DNA of 64,000 bases from Daucus carota subsp. sativus (Eukaryota > Streptophyta > Magnoliopsida > Apiales > Apiaceae), in NCBI RefSeq assembly GCF_001625215.2, contig NC_030383.2:1252779-1316778 (forward strand), given 5' to 3'. Every line of letters starts with the position of its first letter. Positions within the stretch are counted from its first letter, which is position 1. The translations under genes were made by a program, and so were the position numbers. Shown here piece after piece: positions 1 to 9,830 of the stretch. The notes below the pieces were generated by a model. It had not been told where the DNA came from. It did not search any database and saw only the letters and a program-made list of their open reading frames with translations.

Positions 1-401
1 AATTATGTACAAGCAAAACAAGAAAAAAATAGTAACAATAATAATCAGCAGATTTTGCTCGCTTGATGCAAATGTGAGAAAAAATAGCCAGCTTTTCTAA
101 ATGTGCCGATTTGTGCACTAATACTTATTCATGTACTATTGCGATCATTTTTCCATGAGATCCAAGTTTATCCACCGGATATTCTAGGAGTTAGATAAGT
201 TGTTAACTATATCAAGTGCAGTTATCGTTCTTATAGTATATATATTGTTTTAAACAAAGACAAGTACGGTTTAATTGTAGGTTTCCGTTGACAGAAGGCT
301 CAGCCACATATCATTGGCCTTTTGACACTGCAGGGTACTAAGATCGGCCTAAAAAAGTAAAGACTTATGTGCTTTTATACAGAATTGGACTATATAGAAA
401 A

Positions 402-605
402 GGGAAATTTGCAAAAATATAACCAATGTTTTTTTAAAAAAAATAAATCAAAAATGCGGTCAAAGTTGCATATGTAATTGCAATGCTGGTTGAAACTTGA
501 AAGCATTGGCTTTTTGGTTGCAATAGTTGCAATTGAGGTTGCATATAAGGCAGCAACTATTTTTGGAAAAAAAATCTGCAACCTGGGTATTTTTGAAAAG
601 AGCCT
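402..605. mobile_element. Short MULE-like MITE with 9-bp target duplication
   Basis: The left end GGGAAATTTGCAAAAATA and the right end (read inverted, AGGCTCTTTTCAAAAATA) form imperfect terminal inverted repeats. They are bracketed by the direct repeat TATAGAAAA at 393-401 and 606-614. A 9-bp duplication is the usual signature of Mutator-like transposition. The element is only 204 bp and has no coding capacity. The TIR match is imperfect, so the class assignment is moderate. Confidence 0.55.
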
Positions 606-1202
606 TATAGAAAATACTACTAGAGTAGATTTCAAATAAACTCATTATGGACTATGTTATCATAACAACTGCTCCAAAAAAATGGATCTATTTATACAGG
701 GGTTGACAGTTGCTTCCACTTGCCTTTCAATAGTCATGAGAATTCAGATGATATGCCTTAAAAAACTATTGTCTTCCAAAATCTTCTTAAATATATAAAT
801 TACATTTTGTTTTTATCCAGTAATCTATTAAATAATCTACCAAGAATAGGTTTAAAAAAAAAAAGAGGCTAAACTATACAAGATTGCAGGATGTTTAGGG
901 TTTTATCCACGAACTAGATAGCAGAATCTGCATTATTAGATATCTCATCATGCTAGTACAGTTAGAGAATATGATCATAAACTTTTTATGCCTGAAATAA
1001 TGTCCAAAAGCTTTCATATTAAATTTCAGTTCTTTCTTCATAATCCTCTTAGTTATGACTAATAATAATTTTATTGTGCAACTATAAGTGCTGACAAATT
1101 AAAGCTGAAGTACAGAAGCGCATCGTCAAATTAATTTAGTGAAAGAGTAACCTTTAAGTCGCTGCAGCATGATAAGCATCAAGTAGATCTCCTCCATTTG
1201 TC

Positions 1203-1309
1203 TTCGCTTGGTTGGAATGGAATGGAGGAGAATGGAATGAAAAGTGATCTTTACACCAACAAGCCAATTCTTTTTTCATTCTCTCCCCGTTCCATTTCAT
1301 CCAAGTGAA
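1203..1309. repeat. Foldback (inverted-repeat) sequence
   Basis: About 40 bp at 1203-1244 (TTCGCTTGGTTGGAATGGAA and following) is imperfectly inverted at 1270-1309. This would form a long hairpin with a short loop. It is typical of a small non-autonomous DNA transposon. No target duplication was identified. Confidence 0.5.
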
Positions 1310-1630
1310 CACAACCTAAGCCATCTGTACACCAACTCAACAAGCCAATTTTCCAAGGAATCTGAAAAAATGTTGATAGTATGCAGAACTTAAAAGTAGA
1401 TAGTACGCTAAGAAAAACCAATGAAGATAGTATGCAGAATTAAAAAATAAAGAAACATGCTAATAAAAACCATTGAGCAGAATCATCAGAGAATAGAAAT
1501 CAATGAGCAGAAAATGAAGATGACATATACTGGCAGTAGTTTCTATAGATCACAGCAGATGTTATTAATGGACACAGAAAATGTGCAGATATTACACATG
1601 CATACCACTTGAGAGATATTTCCGTTTCCC

Positions 1631-2189
1631 TACACAAGGTCCCTTGTCTAGAAGCACTAGCAATCCTTACAGTTTGGGTGACTTTCCGCAAATATGCCTG
1701 TTTCCTTTTCCAAAAAAAAAAGGAGACAAAATCAACTTGAATTTAGACATGAACGAGAGAGAAGCTTCCGTCAATTGCTGACTTCCTCACCTCCACTCTT
1801 TCAGGTGGCATTACAAAGTTGAGCTATCTGCTATCTTCTTAGTTAAAACCAGCGGTGCCCTATCCATCCGCATAAATATGAGTGCCTGGCTCATAGCATC
1901 TCTGTAATCCACTTACCTACACAAAACCTTTGTCTAGAAGCAATAGAAAAACCCAAAGTTTTGGTGACTTTCCACAAATATGCCGCCTTTTTTTTCCCAC
2001 AAGAAAAATGACGAAATCCACTTGAATATAGAAACGAACGAGATAGAAGCTTCCATCAAATGCTAACTTTCTCAACTCCACTTTTTCAGGTGACATTACA
2101 AAGTTGAGTTATCAGCTATCTTCTTGATTAAAACAAGCGGTGCCCTATCCGTCCGCATAAATATGAGTGCCTGGCTCATAGCATCTCTG
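1631..2189. repeat. Tandem duplication, unit about 286 bp
   Basis: Positions about 1631-1904 recur at about 1918-2189 with point changes and small indels; the offset is 285-287 bp. Both copies contain, on the minus strand, the same last few codons of the DUF593-like pseudogene and its downstream flank. The duplication therefore post-dates, or belongs to the decay of, that gene. Confidence 0.8.
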
Positions 2190-3250
2190 CTGGCTTTCTG
2201 TGCATCAAGACTCAAGTAAAGCTTTTTAAAATCAGGGTCCACCGCATCTGCTGTATGCAGTGACTCCCTTGATGTAGTTGTATAGTCGTAAAATAGTCCA
2301 ATAAAGCCTTTGGATCAGTAACGTCTATGGAGGACACCACATTATGAACTGGATCCATGGTGTATACTTTACCACTCATGTCAATCTCCAAATTTTGATG
2401 CATTGTCCACCTATTTAAATTAGAGAATTCCTCTAAATATGAGGATTAGTTAGCAACATTAAAACCTGTCTCTCTAACCGTTTCAAAATAAGCTTTGAGC
2501 TGCCAGTAGAAAACCTTCAAAGTGTTTATAAATCCTTGGAGAATGGCCAACTATCACCTTTTAAAGCATGGTCTCAGTCAAAAAATAAATAAATAATTTA
2601 CATTAGGCTGACTTTGTTTTGGACCCTCGTCTAACTGATGGATCCTATTCTCCAAAAGTTTCTACAGTCCCGAGACCATGGCGTCTTGCAGAATGCATAC
2701 TTCTCCACATCAACTACATCTCAATTTTCTGCAAGGCTGTTATTCCGGATGATACTGCCATTTTCTACAAGTAACTTGGCCAATGTAAGACCATAACTTA
2801 TCATGTTAGGTTTATATGCCTGAACCTCACAAACAATTGTATGGTGTTTCTCTTATACAGCATACCCTCCAACACAACAATCTCATGACCAACATGAACC
2901 AACCTCTCCTCTGCAAAGAGTTTGCATTGGCGGGTCTCCATCTCAGGAACTGCATTCTCCCTCTGAAGCCCTAAAATCTTTGACATAGCCTCATCGGCAG
3001 CGCTTGTCTGTTGAAGATGCACTTCTCTCCTCTTTCTCTGAAAGATCCGCAATTGCATGCTGTTTTGCTGACCATTCTAGAAATGCAACACAATCATGTG
3101 AGATCTCAACCTTGCCAACATGAGATATACCAAGACCAGGCACCAAACACCTGTTCTCTTTTGTAAGTTCATATAATTTTTACTTTAGAGGTTGAAGCAC
3201 TGTCAACTTACACTGTAGACTGGCAAGTACAGCTTTGCTGTAAATTAAAG
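1790..3250 (-). pseudogene. GTD-binding (DUF593) myosin-binding-like pseudogene
   Basis: Minus-strand segments read like a plant GTD-binding (zein-binding/DUF593) protein but not in one frame. Around 3000-3150 is a helical stretch beginning VEISHDCVAFLEW. It continues after a frame change with AADEAMSKILGLQREN, METRQCKLFAEERL and LEGMLYKR (about 2850-3030), the hallmark coiled-coil block of the family. Around 2210-2440 is LEIDMSGKVYTMDPVHNVV. After a frameshift near 2275 comes SLDAQKASRDAMSQALIFMR and then LVLIKKIA, ending in a stop near 2095. Intact family members (for example Arabidopsis MyoB proteins) are membrane-linked myosin XI receptors. The frame changes, the missing membrane segment and the duplicated 3' end indicate a dead copy or remnant. 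Edges are approximate. Confidence 0.75.
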
Positions 3251-3736
3251 CAAAACATAAAGTGCACATATTATTTTGGACACAACTGGTAAAGGGATCA
3301 TCAACATGCACATATTATTAAACAAGCTTTACTTAATAAAAGACCTATAAAACTTAAAGTTCAAGAGTGATGCAACAAAACGTACCAAAGTGTGTCGCTG
3401 AATCTTTAAGTGAGAGCACTTTGAAGTGAACTACCTCCCTGTTTAAGTTGAAAAAGCTTATCTTTACAACAGTAATCCACAGGCCTCAGAGTATGAATTA
3501 AAAATTCACTTCATCCGCAAAGGAACCAGATGAGATGACATAAAGAGACAAAACAGAATTTGTCCAACAGTTCGTCAGTGCCTTTGTATGGTTGGCACCA
3601 ATATTACCCGTATATCTTATCATAGCAAGAGACTGAAACCTCCAACAAAAAAACTGGATATCTCAGTAGCCCCAATAATATTCCAGTATGGAAATACTTG
3701 TCAAATAAAGCATTGTTTTACCAGTGTTTTCGGTCA
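3251..3736. other. Spacer between pseudogene and PPR gene
   Basis: This is AT-rich and presumably includes the 3' untranslated region of the PPR gene, which ends at 3737 on the minus strand. I see no other feature. Confidence 0.5.
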
Positions 3737-6613
3737 CTAGCCTAATGAATATGCAGCGTCTGACAGATTCCATGCATCAGAAGCTTCTTCATGCCTTAAG
3801 ATTTCAGGTGATTTAACTGGCTCGTAAGAAGAAACAGCAGAAGAGAGACTCTTGACATGTATAATGTCGTGAAGTTCAGAAATCTTTTGCGCATCACCGC
3901 AACTAATATTACGTTGAGCCATTGAACAGTAAGTCTTGATATGAGGGTCTGTATTTTCTTTCATCGTATGATCCAAAAGCTTCAGTGCTTCTTCAGTATT
4001 ACCTTGCTTACGAAGACCATTTATTAAAGCAGAGTAGGTACTTGTAGAAGGCAAAATCCCTTTTTCTATCATTTCGTCTTTCATTTTAAGGGCTTCACTA
4101 GTACAACCAGTCCGACAATATTCATGAATTAATGTATTAAAAGTGATGATGTTGGGAGCTACACCTTTTAACCGGAGTTTATGAAAAAGCTTGAGAGCTC
4201 GATCAATGTTTCCAGATTTGCAGAGTCCGTTTATAAGAGCGTTGTAAGTAGCAATGTTTGGAATAACACCCCTGTTTAGCATCTCATCCCGTAATTTAAA
4301 AGCTTCACTAACATTACCAGCAGCTGAAAAACCATGGATTAGGGTACAGTAGGAGAACTCGTCAAGAACAAACCCTCTCCGTGACAAAGTAACTAAAAAT
4401 GCTTTTGTGTCATCAACCTTTCCAAATTTGCACAAGGCTGCAAGGGCTACATTATACACAACGTTGTTGGGCAGAGGAGAAAAGTCAGCACTCATATCCA
4501 AGGAACTTGCAATTCTGTGAACATCTAATTTCTTCGTGTCTGACTTGGTTAATATGCCAAAAAAGCTATGGGCTTCAACAAGATCAAAATCCATCATCTT
4601 CTGCAGCAACAAATTTGCTTCATCAGCCCGGTCAAGCCTATATAGCCCGCTAACAAGTGCGCTACATATAATTAAATTAGGAGCCAAACCCTTTTCGGTC
4701 ATCTCAAAGTATGTATTAAATGCTTTATCAAGCAAACCAGCCCTGCACCACCCAGCAATCAGTGCACCGTAAGTTATAATATTTGGGTTCAAGCCCTTGC
4801 AATTCATCTCAACAAGTAAATCTGTTACTCTACTCAGCTTCTTTATTTTGAAAAGTCCAGTTATGAGTGAATTGAAAATTTCTATTGAAGCAAGAATATC
4901 CTTTCTTTCCATTACATCCTTAACATTAAGTGCTTTTTCGACATCCCCGAATTTACAATAGCCATCAGCAAGGGTCCTGTACGTAATGCCGTCAGGTGAA
5001 CAACCTAAATCCTGCATGTTTTGAAAAATCTGCTCTGCTTCGACCATTTTCCCCATCTTACATAAACCATTAAGCATTATGTTGAAAGCATAAGTACTCC
5101 TTGTACATCCTCTAGCTAATATATGTTTCCACAGCTCTAAAGCTTTCACATAGTCCCCTGCCTTAAAAAGCCCGTCAAGCAAAGTGCTGTATCCCACGAT
5201 GTCAGGTGCCACCCCTCTTTTCAGCATCAAAGACCAGAGGTTCAAAGCATCTTCAAGTGCACCATCTCGACACAAACCTTTCAGAAGAGTGTTATAAGTT
5301 ATAACAATCGGTTCTATGCCAACAGATAGCATCTTTTCACAGAACTTGAAAGCCTCTTTTGTCTGACCTCCCCTGCAGTACCCATCTAGCAAGGTATTGT
5401 AGCTGTACAAATCTGGCTTTATGTTCCATTTTGCCATACTCCTAAAAACCCCCTCAGCTGTGCGAATTTGACCAAGCTTACAATACCCACTGATCAAAGA
5501 GTTGCAGATAAAAATATTTGTCTTCAGCCCGTATTTTAACATCTCATCCTGAACCCTAACTGCATCATCCATTCTACCAACTCTACAAAATGCATCAATC
5601 AACACACCAAAGGCATGCTCGTCCATAACCAACTCACCGTCCTCCACCATCCCACACAACACTCTCTCCGCTTCTTCCAACTTCCCAGCTCTGCAATAAC
5701 CCTTAACAATCAATGTATCCGTAACCACATTCTTCCCTATCCCCCTCTCCCTCATCATCAAAACAACCCCTTCCGCCCCTTCCACATCCCCACTCCCAAC
5801 ATACCCATTAATCAACCCATGATACGTCCACACATTCATCTCCAATCCCAACTCCTCCATCTCTCTCAAAAACTCGACACCCCTCTCAACCCTCCCATCC
5901 CTACAATATGCATTCACCATAATCGTGCACGTATACACATCCGGAACAACCCCCACTCTCCTCATCTGATCAAACACACAAAACACCGTCCCATACTCCT
6001 TCTCCCTAACCAACCTCCCTAACAACCCATTACAACACCGCAAACTCGGTACACGCCCACACTTACCCATATTATCAAACACATAGAGTGCATCCCTCAA
6101 AAACCCCTTTTCCACATAAACCCTCATAATCATCTCAAACACCGCCCCCGAAAACCCGAATTCTCGATACACAACCACCAATCCCCTCCAAATTGTCAAA
6201 CCAAAACCCTCACCGCCGCAATTTTCTGAGACCAACCGATCCAAATAACTTCTTGTCTCATCATACATTTTCCCTCTCGCTAAAATATGCACCAATTTGC
6301 AATAACAACGAACCCCGGGCCGGTAATTCTTCTGCTTCATCGCATAATCGAAGAAGTAAAGGCACGGCCCGGGGTTCAATTTGAGTGATCCCAACACGGA
6401 ATTCAACAGACTATCTGAAAACTCAAAGTTGAGCTTGTGAATACTATTGTATCGGTGGAGAGTGAGGAGCCGACAAATTCGGTCAGCTAGCTCAACTTGA
6501 CTCAATTTGTATTCGTCTCGGGGCTTCCAATTGAGAGCTGGGGTTGAGTGGAATGAGCGAATTTTTCGGAGGATGAGATGGGAGAATCTGAGACGTTGAT
6601 TTGAGAGGTTCAT
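3737..6613 (-). CDS. P-class pentatricopeptide repeat protein (At1g19290-like)
   Basis: This is an intronless 958-codon frame, the usual state for plant PPR genes. The N-terminus is basic with few acidic residues (RLRFSHLILRKIRSFHSTPA), resembling a mitochondrial or plastid targeting peptide. From about residue 115 to 905 the protein is built of roughly twenty 35-residue PPR units with recurring patterns such as TYNALINGLCKSGNIDRA and MIEKGILPSTSTYSALINGL. There is no E, DYW or SMR tail, so it is P-class. Such proteins bind organellar RNA sequence-specifically for processing, stability or translation. N-terminal sequence (RICRLLTLHRYNSIHKL, LKLNPGPCLYFF) resembles Arabidopsis At1g19290. The RNA target is unknown. 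The 5' half is strongly purine-rich on the coding strand, which creates long antisense open frames that I treat as shadows. Confidence 0.92.
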   Translation of the reverse strand: MNLSNQRLRFSHLILRKIRSFHSTPALNWKPRDEYKLSQVELADRICRLLTLHRYNSIHKLNFEFSDSLLNSVLGSLKLNPGPCLYFFDYAMKQKNYRPGVRCYCKLVHILARGKMYDETRSYLDRLVSENCGGEGFGLTIWRGLVVVYREFGFSGAVFEMIMRVYVEKGFLRDALYVFDNMGKCGRVPSLRCCNGLLGRLVREKEYGTVFCVFDQMRRVGVVPDVYTCTIMVNAYCRDGRVERGVEFLREMEELGLEMNVWTYHGLINGYVGSGDVEGAEGVVLMMRERGIGKNVVTDTLIVKGYCRAGKLEEAERVLCGMVEDGELVMDEHAFGVLIDAFCRVGRMDDAVRVQDEMLKYGLKTNIFICNSLISGYCKLGQIRTAEGVFRSMAKWNIKPDLYSYNTLLDGYCRGGQTKEAFKFCEKMLSVGIEPIVITYNTLLKGLCRDGALEDALNLWSLMLKRGVAPDIVGYSTLLDGLFKAGDYVKALELWKHILARGCTRSTYAFNIMLNGLCKMGKMVEAEQIFQNMQDLGCSPDGITYRTLADGYCKFGDVEKALNVKDVMERKDILASIEIFNSLITGLFKIKKLSRVTDLLVEMNCKGLNPNIITYGALIAGWCRAGLLDKAFNTYFEMTEKGLAPNLIICSALVSGLYRLDRADEANLLLQKMMDFDLVEAHSFFGILTKSDTKKLDVHRIASSLDMSADFSPLPNNVVYNVALAALCKFGKVDDTKAFLVTLSRRGFVLDEFSYCTLIHGFSAAGNVSEAFKLRDEMLNRGVIPNIATYNALINGLCKSGNIDRALKLFHKLRLKGVAPNIITFNTLIHEYCRTGCTSEALKMKDEMIEKGILPSTSTYSALINGLRKQGNTEEALKLLDHTMKENTDPHIKTYCSMAQRNISCGDAQKISELHDIIHVKSLSSAVSSYEPVKSPEILRHEEASDAWNLSDAAYSLG

Positions 6614-7077
6614 TTGATGGGGTTTAAGGGTTTATGGGTGGGAGATGGTAGGTTGGAGGGGAGATGATGAGGTGAGTGTGTCCGTTTTCATGGCGGTAAA
6701 GTTGGAAATTTGGGATTTCAAAGGGATGGAAAGTTTGTGCGGGTATATACAAGAAATATTTTGTGTAAATGTCGGAAAGCAAGGTAGATCATTAATAGTA
6801 CATGGAGTATTAACTTCAAGTTGGGTTTGTGTAGCCACCGGCCCGTGTGCACTAAGCATTGGGTTTGTGTAGCCAAATCGCGGAATTTTATGTGTGGTAG
6901 TTGTATACTAAAGAGTTCATTATTATTAAGGTGTGAGAGTCGAGAGCCCATAAAAATGAGTCAAATTTATATAATTTCATTAGCATATGTTCATGCGCAA
7001 AATCCGAAAATTTAATTAAAATAGTGGAATAGAGAAAGAAGGATGGATGAAATGGTGAAACCTATTGATTTTTAATA

Positions 7078-7316
7078 CTCCCCCGTTCCAATGGATTGTA
7101 TACGTTATTTTTTGGCACGCTTTTTAAGATTTTTTTAAAATATAGCTCCACAATTTTTTTTGAAAAATTTTCTTTTTCTGAATAAAAATTTGATATTTAA
7201 ATTTTTATTTAAAAAAAGAAATTTTTAAGAAAACATTATGTAACTATATTTTGTTGAAGCCTCGAAGTGTGTGCAAACAGTGAGCATATACATCCCACTA
7301 GGACGGACGGAGGGAG
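7078..7316. mobile_element. Stowaway-like MITE
   Basis: The element has CTCCC-type terminal inverted repeats (right end inverted reads CTCCCTCCGTCCGTCC) and is flanked by TA at 7076-7077 and 7317-7318. At 239 bp it has no coding capacity. These are the standard marks of Tc1/mariner-derived Stowaway MITEs. Confidence 0.8.
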
Positions 7317-7493
7317 TACTATATAATAAAGAGATAGTGGAGTAAGAGTGGTGTGAAGGGGAGGAAAAGTGGGAATGTGGTGGGACACATAACACATTAA
7401 TTATTTTAGGAAGTTTTGTAATGTAAATAAATAGGCGGGACGTAAAAAAAAACCGTAAATAATCTTGTGGGATGAAAAGAGTATTAGTATTAT

Positions 7494-7975
7494 TATTATT
7501 TTATTTTTTTGAGAAAATGAATTTCATTAATCATGAGAAGAATCATTCAAAACATACTCCACCACACAAGCAGGAGGAGCAATGAAAGAGTTCACAGTTC
7601 CTAACAAACAAGGGAGTTTAGCTATATTATGAGCTACTCCCTCCGTCTCTTAATACTTTTCCTGTTAATCATGTGCGCGTTTGCCAACACACATTTCTTA
7701 TCTTTAATATTTTTAATTTCGTATTAGTATTAAATATAAAAATTTCACTGTATTAAAGTACTCATAAATACGAATCAAACAAGATCACTCATGACTATAT
7801 TTTATCTTATAAATTATGTATAAATTAGTAGTCAATTGCTTACAATAAACAGTGCAAAAAGTCAAAACGGGAAATGTTTTTTGATACAGAGGGAGTACAC
7901 AATTTGCTTGCCTCCGAACTTTTACATCCTGTCTTTGTCGTAGAATGTGTCTACAACTATCCAGAATGCTACCCA
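7494..7975 (-). pseudogene. LINE-type RNase H fragment, split by a MITE
   Basis: On the minus strand, 7896-7970 encodes SCRHILRQRQDVKVRRQANC. The frame resumes at 7635 with AHNIAKLPCLLGTVNSF, then APPACVVEYVLND and a stop near 7524. Joined across the MITE at 7637-7895 this resembles the C-terminal RNase H-like end (pattern VRR-AN-VAH-LA) of plant non-LTR retrotransposon polyproteins. A T-rich tract on plus at about 7486-7514 could be the A-tail of the insertion. Only the 3' end survives. Confidence 0.65.
7637..7895. mobile_element. Stowaway-like MITE inserted in LINE fragment
   Basis: The ends CTCCCTCCGTCTC and inverted CTCCCTCTGTATC are flanked by TA at 7635-7636 and 7896-7897. Removing the element and one TA rejoins the RNase H reading frame of the surrounding LINE fragment. 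This supports the boundaries and makes this insertion younger than the LINE fragment. Confidence 0.8.
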
Positions 7976-8018
7976 CCTCAGAGTATTATTATTTTTTATT
8001 TTTTTGATTTGTAGGTTA

Positions 8019-8309
8019 CTCCCTCTGTCCCTCTCATTTCGTTACGGTTACTATTTTGTGTTGTCTCTCTCATTTCTTTACGTTACTATAAATAGTAAGT
8101 TTTTCTCATCATTACCCCTACTATCTCATATTTAACAATAAAAACTACTATTACACCCACCACTTTCCTTCACTATCTCAAATCTATTATTAAATATTGA
8201 TAGGTCCCACCACTTTACTCACTTTTCATCTAACTTTACTCATTTTTCACACATTGTCTTGGTCTCCGTGTCACCCTCCAATGTAAACAATTGAGGGGGA
8301 CGGAGGGAG
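8019..8309. mobile_element. Stowaway-like MITE, family shared with 16696-16989
   Basis: The left end is CTCCCTCTGTCCCTCTCATT and the inverted right end is CTCCCTCCGTCCCCCTCAAT, with TA flanks at 8017-8018 and 8310-8311. Internal sequence matches the element at 16696-16989 closely but in the opposite orientation. Confidence 0.85.
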
Positions 8310-9830
8310 TATATCATCACATACATTATTTGCATTAATAAAATCATTTAATTATTAAAATTTTAACTATGTAGCATCACTCCCATCCAAATCTAGATTT
8401 GGTGTCATTAATACAAAAACAATTAAAAATTTGGTTTTAAAATTAATAAAATCAAAAATTTCAAAATATGAATATATGTATATAGGTCATTATGGATTTC
8501 ACCGACAGCCATCTTATATAGAGTCCCATAGAGAATATTTAGTCAACTTTAAAATTTTATTAATAATTTTAAAATTAGTCATACTTATACATAAATATTA
8601 ATTATAATGTTGAGAACATTTGGTCAACTTGAAAATTCTATTAATAATTTATAAGTAAAATCAAAAATAAAATTATTATCAATTAATATTAATAAATAAT
8701 TGATAGATAGATGATAATATATATTATTTCTACCATCCATTTACGGTATATAAAAAGTAATTATAAAAATTAAATATTTAAATCGTAACTTATCAACTGG
8801 TCAATAATATTTGATCAATCTTAAATACATTATCATTAATTTTTCATATAAAACAGAATAATATTAAAATATAGATTATTAATATAAAATTTTGAATTAT
8901 ATTTTTGGCTAATATCAATTAAAATAATTGTTATTATTTTATTCAAATGTGTACGAAACGAGATACTTTAGTTTTTTCTGAAACAAAATGCCGATACAGA
9001 GTATATATGACTGAAAGTCTAAAACCCTGACCCGATACACTAGGTCTAAACTACTGTTGTAATAGCTTAAATGCTTCTCTGAACTCCGGCGAACGGCGGC
9101 GCCACCGGTGAATTCAATTTGGTATCTCATTCTCATACTAACATTGCTCTTTAATTTCTAGTCTCAATCACTTTGTGTATCACTGTGTGTAAATGCTTGA
9201 AATGTGATGATGAAATCGCGGTATGTAATCTCGCTATTAAGTTTGTTACGAAATGATTTGTGTGAAGTTCCCTGAGTAGTTGCTTAATTTCACCAAATGT
9301 GGATATCGAATTTCGAAAGCTAGAGCTTATGATTTTAATATACCTATTCTATGAGGGTTTATGGTTTTAATTCACATTTGTGGAGGTAAGTAATGCCACT
9401 AATTAATCTATTGAAGGCGGTTCTTGTGTGCGTCGTATAAATGTGGTGGAGTTTATATCAGTGTTCGTAGTTTATTAATCTGAAATGCCCTGATCTGTTG
9501 CTTAATTCCAAGAAAGTGCGAATATCAAAACTCGAGTTCTAGGGTTTATAGTTTCGCTATACATAACGCTAGGGGTGATTATATTTAATTAATGTGAAAA
9601 TACATATGTTGAGGTGAATTATGCAACTAATTAATTTATTGATATCTTTTATGTATCGTTCGACTGGATGTCATGGTGGAGTTTATATCAGTATTTCTAG
9701 AAATTACATATGTCTACATGTTAATGGTTGGTAGTCTTGTTTGTAATGGTGTAACTAGAAAAATGTTTAGAAGTAATGTTGAAGATATTTACATTAAGAA
9801 TAATACTTCGGTCATTGTTGTTGCAGAAAT

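Larger units (their letters stand above)
1..1789. other. Intergenic, AT-rich, no gene seen
   Basis: No open frame here has protein-like composition or family resemblance. The stretch holds a short MULE-like element (402-605) and a foldback sequence (1203-1309). The rest is AT-rich spacer without recognisable features. Confidence 0.6.
6614..9826. other. Intergenic, three Stowaway-like MITEs and a LINE scrap
   Basis: This lies between two divergently oriented genes: PPR to the left on minus, uS5m to the right on plus. Stowaway-like MITEs sit at 7078-7316, 7637-7895 and 8019-8309, and a LINE/RNase H fragment at 7494-7975. From 8310 to about 8940 it is very AT-rich and featureless. About 9040-9125 is more GC-rich and probably carries the first, untranslated exon of the uS5m gene, with the following intron ending at 9826 (TTGTTGTTGCAG). 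Confidence 0.6.

Noticed and set aside
5615..6022. 135-codon plus-strand open frame opposite the PPR gene
   Set aside because: It is explained by the purine-rich coding strand of the PPR gene. The translation is His/Pro/Asn-rich, low in complexity and without family resemblance.
7947..8135. Short peptide ORFs rich in Phe/Leu/Ser here and at 16711-17025
   Set aside because: Both lie largely within Stowaway MITE copies and reflect their repeat sequence, not a gene.
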